Of a DNA stretch of 64,000 bases, positions 27,018 through 34,003 are shown one piece after another; position 1 is the first letter of the stretch, and every line of letters begins with the position of its first letter. Below the pieces are notes generated by a model. It searched no databases. It had not been told where the DNA came from and saw only the letters and a program-made list of their open reading frames with translations. Source of the DNA: Bacillota bacterium (GTDB lineage: Bacteria > Bacillota_I > Bacilli_A > RF39 > UBA660); contig SVAI01000001.1 of the NCBI GenBank assembly GCA_015059495.1, positions 1 to 64,000 on the forward strand, in the 5' to 3' direction. The position numbers were made by a program, and so were the translations under genes.

Positions 27018-28415
27018 TTTATCTTTTTTTAAAAATCATTTATAATATATTAGGATGATAATTATGAATAAGAATAACAAAGGATTTACTTTAGTAGAAT
27101 TACTATCAGTTATAGTTATTATGGGAATATTACTCTTAGTGGCAATACCAGGTGTTTTTGGTGTGTCTAATAATATAAAAGCAAATGCATATCGTAAAAA
27201 AGTAACTGATATTGAAGCAGCGGCAAAACTATATGGTAAAGACTTTGTAGATGATATTGAAGAAAGAGGATATATTCAAATAACTGTAAAAACTCTAATA
27301 GATAATAATATGTATCGAAAAGAAAGCGATGACTGTGTATTAGGTAGCGAAGATAAACCATGTGTAACAGATCCAAGAGATTATTCGTCAATGGACAATG
27401 ATGTTATTACTATACTAAAAAAAGAAAAAAGATTTTCTGCATATTATATTTTTAAAGAAGAAGACGTAGACTTATTTGAAGGTAAAAAAGTAGATGATCA
27501 ATTTGGTGAATATATAATTCAATTAGAACATAATGGTGCTACTTACGCGCCTCAAGACACTGTTAAAGTTAAATTTGGTCAAATACCAGATCCTATAATC
27601 CCACCAAAGAAAATATTCAGAGTTCATTTAAATTCACAAGATGGAACTTCTTCTTCTAATAGTAATCAAGAAGTTAAATTTACATTTAGAGGTTATTATT
27701 TAACTAATGATAGAAGTACAATGTATTTTGATGCTGATGGAAAAGGGGTAAAATACTATAATCATACAACAGATAGAGTTTTATTTGCTGCCTGGGATAC
27801 AAGTTCGTTTGTCTTACCAACACCAACAAAACAGGGTTATATATTTACTGGATGGTGGGATAAACAATCTGGTGGAAATCTAATTGGTAAATCAGGAATG
27901 AAATATACACCATCAAGAGATAATATCTCAATTTATGGTCAATGGGCACCAATTGTAACTGAAGTTACACTTAAGGGTCAAGGTGCTTATAGTCCTGCAA
28001 CAGATCAAAAGATTAATGCAACTTATGATAAAGCAATGCCTGTGATTTCTATACCTAAAAAACAATATACAATAACATTTAATTATAATGGTAGTACTCA
28101 AGCAAATTCTACGTCTTCACCTGAAGCAACATTTACAGGTTATTTTGGACAAGCAAATGGAAAAGGAACAAAATATTATAATGCTAATGGTACAAGTGCC
28201 CACATTTGGAATGTAGCAAGTCAAACAGCAATGTTATATGCTAACTGGTCAACTGCAACTACAAAACTTCCAACACCAAATGCCAGAGATGGATACGATT
28301 TCCTTGGTTGGTATACAGCTGCATCTGGTGGAACAAAAGTAGGTAATGCTGGAGCAAACTATTCATTTACTGGAAATAAAACTTTATATGCACATTGGAT
28401 TGAACAAAATTATAC
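27011..28415 (+). repeat. Long direct repeat, copy 1 (prepilin gene 1)
   Basis: 27011-27851 is identical, as far as I can align it by eye, to 31030-31870, 4,019 bases downstream. It covers the promoter region and the first about 263 codons. Similarity then stays high with scattered changes to about 28415, after which the two genes diverge. Confidence 0.93.
27041..27046 (+). promoter_or_regulatory. -10 box of prepilin gene 1
   Basis: TATAAT lies 18 bases before the ATG; no good -35 is visible. The same box occurs at 31060 in the duplicated copy. Confidence 0.5.
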
Positions 28416-29160
28416 AATAACATTTGACAGTGATGGAGCAAATTATGCAGGAACAAGAACTACAACTGTGAAGTATTTAGGAGCGCTACCTAGTATAGTA
28501 AAACCATCAAAGTACTATCGTGTAACTTACAATTATGCTGGAGGTTCTGGTTTATCATACGAAGATGCTCAACAAGTATTTAAGGGATATTATACTGAAA
28601 GAAATGGTAAAGGAACAAGATACTACGATGAAAACGGTAGAGGATTACTAACATATACACAAAAAAGCGGAATAACTTTATACGCATATTGGGAAAGAGG
28701 AAGTATAAGATTCCCACGAGCATATAGAGATGGTTATTTATTTCAAGGTTGGTATAATCAATCTGCTGGTGGAACTAAACTTGGATACGACGGTATTTAT
28801 TACTATCCAACATCAAATGTAACGGTATATGCACATTGGACTCAAGCAAGCGTTACTGTTGGAATGGATTTTGAAGGTGTCAGTGTAACCTTAACACATA
28901 ATGGATCAACGCAATACATAGGTAGTGGTATATATACAATTTATCCAAATGACGTAATCACAATTACAAGAAGTCCAGTATACTGGTCAAAAAACAAGAG
29001 TGGAGATTTAGGATATGGAACTACTAGGACAATAACTGCACCATCAATACTATCGGGTGGATCAAGTAAAATAAGTGTATATTACTGGAGAAAAACTTTA
29101 GATAATGGGGATAGATATACAATCGATGTGGATGGATATCCTAATTGGATAATTGACTAG
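27064..29160 (+). CDS. Giant prepilin-like protein with InlB-type repeats, copy 1
   Basis: 698 residues from the ATG at 27064. The N-terminus is a class III-type prepilin signal: MNKNNKGFTLVELLSVIVIM, with cleavage expected after Gly7 and methylation of Phe8. A pseudopilin-like head follows to about residue 170, with a Cys pair (DDCVLG, KPCVTDP). The remainder is Listeria-Bacteroides (InlB B/Flg_new) repeats marked by GYIFTGWWDKQSGG, GYDFLGWYTAASGG and GYLFQGWYNQSAGG, each ending in a YAHW/YGQW-type strand. Pilins are normally 120-200 residues, so this is a surface-exposed fibre subunit or adhesin. No assembly ATPase or prepilin peptidase gene is in the window. No LPXTG motif. A terminator follows. 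Confidence 0.85.
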   Translation: MNKNNKGFTLVELLSVIVIMGILLLVAIPGVFGVSNNIKANAYRKKVTDIEAAAKLYGKDFVDDIEERGYIQITVKTLIDNNMYRKESDDCVLGSEDKPCVTDPRDYSSMDNDVITILKKEKRFSAYYIFKEEDVDLFEGKKVDDQFGEYIIQLEHNGATYAPQDTVKVKFGQIPDPIIPPKKIFRVHLNSQDGTSSSNSNQEVKFTFRGYYLTNDRSTMYFDADGKGVKYYNHTTDRVLFAAWDTSSFVLPTPTKQGYIFTGWWDKQSGGNLIGKSGMKYTPSRDNISIYGQWAPIVTEVTLKGQGAYSPATDQKINATYDKAMPVISIPKKQYTITFNYNGSTQANSTSSPEATFTGYFGQANGKGTKYYNANGTSAHIWNVASQTAMLYANWSTATTKLPTPNARDGYDFLGWYTAASGGTKVGNAGANYSFTGNKTLYAHWIEQNYTITFDSDGANYAGTRTTTVKYLGALPSIVKPSKYYRVTYNYAGGSGLSYEDAQQVFKGYYTERNGKGTRYYDENGRGLLTYTQKSGITLYAYWERGSIRFPRAYRDGYLFQGWYNQSAGGTKLGYDGIYYYPTSNVTVYAHWTQASVTVGMDFEGVSVTLTHNGSTQYIGSGIYTIYPNDVITITRSPVYWSKNKSGDLGYGTTRTITAPSILSGGSSKISVYYWRKTLDNGDRYTIDVDGYPNWIID

Positions 29161-29170
29161 CAATGTAAAT

Positions 29171-29194
29171 AAAGAAGTCTAATGACTTCTTTTT
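29171..29194 (+). terminator. Terminator after prepilin gene 1
   Basis: AAAGAAGTC pairs with GACTTCTTT around TAAT, then Ts. The same element occurs at 33757 after copy 2. Confidence 0.88.
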
Positions 29195-29245
29195 GCTTTA
29201 TATTAAATAAATAATTGTTTATAATTAATAATAGGAGATGATTAT

Positions 29246-29662
29246 ATGAAAAGTAAAGGATTTACTTTAGTAGAAATATTAGCAGTTATAGTTATACTAG
29301 CTGTACTTATTGGAATGGCTGTACCAAATATGGTTGGTATAGGTAATAAAAATAGAAATAATATGTATTGTACAAAAGTACAAAATATAGAAAACTCAGC
29401 CCAACAATTTGCTGAAGATAACTTTGGCACTGTTGAAGCAGCATTTAATGCAAGCGGAAAGTATGAAATGACTGTACAAGATTTAATTAAACAAGGATAT
29501 TATAAAAAAGAAGATGACAGTTGTAATTATACTGAACAAAAACCTTGTGTAACTGATCCAAGAGATAAATCAAGAATAGATAATGTAAAAGTACATATCG
29601 TAATTAAAAACAGAAGACCATTTGCAACTTACCAAGGTGACAAATCTTCTTGTGAAAATTAG
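29246..29662 (+). CDS. Small prepilin/pseudopilin
   Basis: 138 residues, normal pilin size. It begins MKSKGFTLVEILAVIVILAV with the type IV prepilin site (cleavage after Gly5, Phe6 then Glu at +5). The head domain has Cys pairs (MYCTKV, DDSCNY, KPCVTDP, SSCEN) and shares KPCVTDPRD with the giant pilins on both sides, so these proteins are related and may co-assemble. AGGAGATGATTAT precedes the ATG. It lies between prepilin gene 1 and der. Confidence 0.88.
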   Translation: MKSKGFTLVEILAVIVILAVLIGMAVPNMVGIGNKNRNNMYCTKVQNIENSAQQFAEDNFGTVEAAFNASGKYEMTVQDLIKQGYYKKEDDSCNYTEQKPCVTDPRDKSRIDNVKVHIVIKNRRPFATYQGDKSSCEN

Positions 29663-29708
29663 CATTTTATGCTAAACTATTAACTTGTAAAAAAGGAGGT
29701 TGATTCTT

Positions 29709-31022
29709 ATGAAACAAACTATCTGTTTAGTAGGTAAACCAAATGTTGGTAAATCAACATTATTTAACTTACTTATTAAAGAAAAAAGATCTATTATTTT
29801 AGATACTCCAGGTATAACTAGAGATAGAATCTATGGTAATTTAACATACAATAATAAGAATATGTTAGTTATAGATACTGGTGGGGTAGATTTAGAAAAT
29901 AGTGACTTTAATAAAGATATTATTATGCAAGCAGAACTTGCAATCGAAGAAGCTAATGTAATAATATTTGTAGTTGATGGAAAAGAAGAATTAAACCCTA
30001 ACGATTATAAAGTTAGAGATATGCTAATGAAAACTGATAAAAAAGTAATCGTTGCAGTTAATAAATTAGATAATGATAAACAAATCGAAGAAAATATATA
30101 TAGATTCTATGAATTAGGATTTGAACATGTAATAGGTATATCTGCTATTCATAATACTAATATTAATAAATTATTAGATGAAGTAACTAAAGATTTTAAT
30201 GAATCTGAAGAAGAAGTAGTAGATGATTCTATTAAATTCTCATTTATAGGTAGACCTAATGTAGGTAAGAGTAGTTTAATTAATGCATTACTTAATAAAG
30301 AAAGAGCAATTGTATCTAATGTAGCAGGTACTACAAGAGATTCAATTGATACTAAATTTAGATATAATAATCAAGATTTTACTGTTATTGATACTGCAGG
30401 TATGAGAAAAAAAGGTAAAATCTTTGAATCAGTTGAAAGATATTCTTTAATTAGAAGTTTAAAAGCAATTGATAGATCTGATGTATGTTGTTTAGTTATT
30501 AATGCTGAAGAAGGTATTATTGAACATGATAAACATATTTTATCTTATGCTATCGAAGCAGGTAAAGCAGTAGTTTTAGTTGTTAATAAGTGGGATACTA
30601 TAGACAATGTAGATACTGCAATTAGAGAATGGAAAGAAAAGATTAAATATAGTTTCCAATTTACTCCATATATAAAAGTAGTATTCTTAAGTGCTAAAAC
30701 TAAAAAGAGATTAAATACTTTAATGCCTGAAATAATAGCAGCTTATGAAAATACTAATAAAGAAATTAAAACTAATGTATTAAATGATGTTATTAGAGAA
30801 GCAAACATGCTTCATCAAGCACCATCATACAAAGGTAGAAGATTAAAGATTTATTTTGTTGCACAAACTGGAACTAAACCACCAGAATTCACATTCAATG
30901 TTAACGATAAGGGTTTAGTACATTTCTCATACGAAAGATATTTAGAAAATAAAATCAGAGAAGCATTTGATTTAGAAGGTACACCAATAATAATTAAATT
31001 TAAAAATAAAAAGGATGAATAA
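29709..31022 (+). CDS. der: Ribosome assembly GTPase Der/EngA
   Basis: Double GTPase essential for 50S assembly. 437 residues, the usual length; AAGGAGG 10 bases before fixes the ATG at 29709. First G domain: GKPNVGKSTLFNLL, DTPGITRDRIYG, DTGGVD, VNKLDN. Second: GRPNVGKSSLINALLNK, GTTRDSIDTKF, DTAGMRKKG, VNKWDT. C-terminal KH-like domain: HQAPSYKGRRLKIYFVAQ, PPEFTFNVND. It is wedged between two prepilin genes; fragments of a second copy remain at 33791 and 36568. Confidence 0.98.
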   Translation: MKQTICLVGKPNVGKSTLFNLLIKEKRSIILDTPGITRDRIYGNLTYNNKNMLVIDTGGVDLENSDFNKDIIMQAELAIEEANVIIFVVDGKEELNPNDYKVRDMLMKTDKKVIVAVNKLDNDKQIEENIYRFYELGFEHVIGISAIHNTNINKLLDEVTKDFNESEEEVVDDSIKFSFIGRPNVGKSSLINALLNKERAIVSNVAGTTRDSIDTKFRYNNQDFTVIDTAGMRKKGKIFESVERYSLIRSLKAIDRSDVCCLVINAEEGIIEHDKHILSYAIEAGKAVVLVVNKWDTIDNVDTAIREWKEKIKYSFQFTPYIKVVFLSAKTKKRLNTLMPEIIAAYENTNKEIKTNVLNDVIREANMLHQAPSYKGRRLKIYFVAQTGTKPPEFTFNVNDKGLVHFSYERYLENKIREAFDLEGTPIIIKFKNKKDE

Positions 31023-31035
31023 TCATCTTTTTTTT
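31011..31035 (+). terminator. Terminator of der
   Basis: GGATGA pairs with TCATC around ATAA at the stop codon, followed by eight T. Related sequences end both der remnants. Confidence 0.75.
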
Positions 31036-32434
31036 CTTTATCTTTTTTTAAAAATCATTTATAATATATTAGGATGATAATTATGAATAAGAATAACAAA
31101 GGATTTACTTTAGTAGAATTACTATCAGTTATAGTTATTATGGGAATATTACTCTTAGTGGCAATACCAGGTGTTTTTGGTGTGTCTAATAATATAAAAG
31201 CAAATGCATATCGTAAAAAAGTAACTGATATTGAAGCAGCGGCAAAACTATATGGTAAAGACTTTGTAGATGATATTGAAGAAAGAGGATATATTCAAAT
31301 AACTGTAAAAACTCTAATAGATAATAATATGTATCGAAAAGAAAGCGATGACTGTGTATTAGGTAGCGAAGATAAACCATGTGTAACAGATCCAAGAGAT
31401 TATTCGTCAATGGACAATGATGTTATTACTATACTAAAAAAAGAAAAAAGATTTTCTGCATATTATATTTTTAAAGAAGAAGACGTAGACTTATTTGAAG
31501 GTAAAAAAGTAGATGATCAATTTGGTGAATATATAATTCAATTAGAACATAATGGTGCTACTTACGCGCCTCAAGACACTGTTAAAGTTAAATTTGGTCA
31601 AATACCAGATCCTATAATCCCACCAAAGAAAATATTCAGAGTTCATTTAAATTCACAAGATGGAACTTCTTCTTCTAATAGTAATCAAGAAGTTAAATTT
31701 ACATTTAGAGGTTATTATTTAACTAATGATAGAAGTACAATGTATTTTGATGCTGATGGAAAAGGGGTAAAATACTATAATCATACAACAGATAGAGTTT
31801 TATTTGCTGCCTGGGATACAAGTTCGTTTGTCTTACCAACACCAACAAAACAGGGTTATATATTTACTGGCTGGTGGGATAAACAATCCGGTGGAAATCT
31901 AATTGGTAAAGCAGGAATGAAATATACACCATCAAGAGATAATATCTCAATTTATGGCCAATGGGCACCAATTGTAACTGAAGTTACACTTAAGATTCAA
32001 GGTGCTTATAGTCCTGCAACAGATCAAAAGATTAATGCGACTTATGATAAAGCAATGCCTGTGATTTCTATACCTAAAAAACAATATACAATAACATATA
32101 ATTATAATGGTAGTACTCAAGCAAATTCTATTTTTGCACATGAAGCACCATTTGCAGGTTATTTTGGACAAGCAAATGGAAAAGGAACAAAATATTATAA
32201 TGCTAATGGTACAAGTGCCCACGTTTGGAATGTAGCAAGTCAAACAGCAATGATATATGCTAACTGGTCAACTGTAACTACAAAACTTCCAACACCAAAT
32301 GCCAGAAATGGATATGAATTCCTTGGTTGGTATACAGCTGCAACTGGTGGAACAAAAGTAGGTAATGCTGGAGCAACCTATTCATTTACTGGAAATAAAA
32401 CTTTATATGCACACTGGACATTAATTAATTATTC
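31030..32434 (+). repeat. Long direct repeat, copy 2 (prepilin gene 2)
   Basis: Partner of 27011-28415. Identical through 31870 (first difference I see is at 31871), then similar with scattered changes to about 32434. The identity includes synonymous sites and the upstream region, so the duplication is recent or kept uniform by gene conversion. Confidence 0.93.
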
Positions 32435-33749
32435 AGTAACTCTTAATAATCAAAATGCAACTTATGCAGGAACAACATCTATAAATGCAAACTATGGTTT
32501 TTCAATGAAAACAATAACAATTCCAAAAAAAACTTATTCATTAACACTAAATCATAACTATAATGGTATTGTGGCTACATACCAAGTATCACACACTTTT
32601 AATGGATATTTCACTTCAACTGGAGGCAGCGGAACAAAATATATAAATGCAAATGGAACAAGTGCAAGAAATTGGGATAGAATTGCAAATACGACATTGT
32701 ATGCATATTGGACAAATGGAACATACTATCTACCGGTATTATCTCGCAGTGGATATACATTTGCTGGTTGGTGGACTCAACCAGTTGGTGGAACAAGAGT
32801 ATCTTATGGAAATAGCAGTTTTACAGTAAATACATCACAAATATTATATGCACAATGGGTTTCAACAAGTTCATATGATTACGGATATAATGGAGGAATT
32901 CAAAGCTTTACAGCACCTTCTGAAGGATATTACAAATTAGAAGTTTGGGGTGCACAAGGAACTGATGCTATTTACACATATGGTGGTAGAGGTGCATATT
33001 CAGTAGGAACAGTAAAATTATCATCAGGCTCAACTGTTTATATTGTGGTTGGTGGTAATGGAGGTTTAGCTAATAATAACAGTGTTAACGGAGGATATAA
33101 CGGTGGAGGAGGAGCCGGTACATATGCCCCAGCAGACTACGCTGGAGGCGGTGGTGGTGCAACTCACATCGCATATTCATCTGGTGTGTTATCTAATTTA
33201 AATGGAAATAGAGGATCAGTATTGATAGTGGCTGCCGGTGGTGGTGGTGCATATTATTATGGTTACTTCAACTCTAATGGTGGAGATGGAGGAGGATATA
33301 TGGGTGGATATAGTAAATATGGTACATGTAGCAATAGAGCACTATATATAGAGCAAAATAATGGTACATTAGCAACACAATCGACAGGTGGAACAGGAAA
33401 TGTTTGTGAAAACGGATATGATGGATACAAAGCTAATGGAGGCTTTGGTTATGGTGGAACACACTGGCACTGGAGTTCAGGTGGCGGTGGTGGCTGGTTC
33501 GGTGGCGGATCAGGTTACGCTCATGGCGCTGGTGGCGGATCTTCTTATATAGGAAACTCTCAACTAGTAAGTTCACATGGTGTTACAAAAGCAATGTATT
33601 GTTTCCAAGATGCTTATGGCTCTGGATGCAGAACATCAAATGATGAATCAATACGAACTTACCAAACAATTTGCCAATCTGGAAATGCAATGTCAGGATG
33701 TGCAAAAATTGGAACAGGTTTTGCTAAAATAACATTCCTTGGAATATAA
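31083..33749 (+). CDS. Giant prepilin-like protein with InlB repeats and glycine-rich domain, copy 2
   Basis: 888 residues. The first about 263 residues equal those of copy 1, with the same KGFTLVELL prepilin site. InlB-type repeats are marked by GYIFTGWWDKQ, GYEFLGWYTAATGG and GYTFAGWWTQPVGG. The last about 290 residues differ completely: a glycine-rich domain with QSFTAPSEGYYKLEVWGAQG, VYIVVGGNGG, GGGGGATHIAY, GSVLIVAAGGGGAYYYGY and CAKIGTGFAKITFLGI. This is the pattern of the glycine-rich domain of ALK/LTK receptors and many bacterial surface proteins, usually a jelly-roll sandwich with inserted polyglycine helices. It is likely displayed outside the cell as a pilus-linked adhesin. Confidence 0.85.
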   Translation: MNKNNKGFTLVELLSVIVIMGILLLVAIPGVFGVSNNIKANAYRKKVTDIEAAAKLYGKDFVDDIEERGYIQITVKTLIDNNMYRKESDDCVLGSEDKPCVTDPRDYSSMDNDVITILKKEKRFSAYYIFKEEDVDLFEGKKVDDQFGEYIIQLEHNGATYAPQDTVKVKFGQIPDPIIPPKKIFRVHLNSQDGTSSSNSNQEVKFTFRGYYLTNDRSTMYFDADGKGVKYYNHTTDRVLFAAWDTSSFVLPTPTKQGYIFTGWWDKQSGGNLIGKAGMKYTPSRDNISIYGQWAPIVTEVTLKIQGAYSPATDQKINATYDKAMPVISIPKKQYTITYNYNGSTQANSIFAHEAPFAGYFGQANGKGTKYYNANGTSAHVWNVASQTAMIYANWSTVTTKLPTPNARNGYEFLGWYTAATGGTKVGNAGATYSFTGNKTLYAHWTLINYSVTLNNQNATYAGTTSINANYGFSMKTITIPKKTYSLTLNHNYNGIVATYQVSHTFNGYFTSTGGSGTKYINANGTSARNWDRIANTTLYAYWTNGTYYLPVLSRSGYTFAGWWTQPVGGTRVSYGNSSFTVNTSQILYAQWVSTSSYDYGYNGGIQSFTAPSEGYYKLEVWGAQGTDAIYTYGGRGAYSVGTVKLSSGSTVYIVVGGNGGLANNNSVNGGYNGGGGAGTYAPADYAGGGGGATHIAYSSGVLSNLNGNRGSVLIVAAGGGGAYYYGYFNSNGGDGGGYMGGYSKYGTCSNRALYIEQNNGTLATQSTGGTGNVCENGYDGYKANGGFGYGGTHWHWSSGGGGGWFGGGSGYAHGAGGGSSYIGNSQLVSSHGVTKAMYCFQDAYGSGCRTSNDESIRTYQTICQSGNAMSGCAKIGTGFAKITFLGI

Positions 33750-33756
33750 TGTAAAT

Positions 33757-33781
33757 AAAGAAGTCTAATGACTTCTTTTTA
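33757..33781 (+). terminator. Terminator after prepilin gene 2
   Basis: AAAGAAGTC pairs with GACTTCTTT around TAAT, followed by five T. It duplicates the hairpin at 29171. Confidence 0.85.
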
Positions 33782-33790
33782 CTTTATATT

Positions 33791-33916
33791 AGTTTAATAA
33801 CTGCATTACTTAATAAAGAAATTAAAACTAATGTATTAAATGATGTTATTAGAGAAGCATTTGATTTAGAAGGTACACCAATAATAATTAAATTTAAAAA
33901 CAAAAAGGATGAATAA
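33791..33916 (+). pseudogene. Remnant of a duplicated der gene
   Basis: About 126 bases made of three pieces of der fused in order: the P-loop region (der 30273-30303), the start of the KH-like domain (30755-30802) and the 3' end with stop (30957-31022). The first junction lies in TAATAAAGAAA and the second in AGAGAAGCA, and each of those strings occurs twice in intact der at the deletion endpoints. So the second der copy was lost by deletions between short direct repeats after a pilin-der tandem duplication. Confidence 0.88.
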
Positions 33917-33933
33917 ATTTATTCATCTTTTTA
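33907..33933 (+). terminator. Terminator of the der remnant
   Basis: GATGAATAAA pairs with TTTATTCATC, then Ts; derived from the der terminator. It now separates prepilin gene 2 from the GH5 genes. Confidence 0.7.
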
Positions 33934-34003
33934 TTATTACTTAAAATATAGATTTTATACAATTAAATATGTTATACTAATATAGATGATAGGAGAATAT
34001 AAA

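Noticed and set aside
31186-31410. Identical minus-strand ORFs of 74 codons at 27167-27391 and 31186-31410.
   Set aside because: They are shadows in the duplicated prepilin genes; no ribosome binding site and implausible composition.
27064-33749. Sortase-anchored surface proteins.
   Set aside because: No LPXTG motif or tail of the needed form at the C-termini; the N-terminus is a prepilin site instead.
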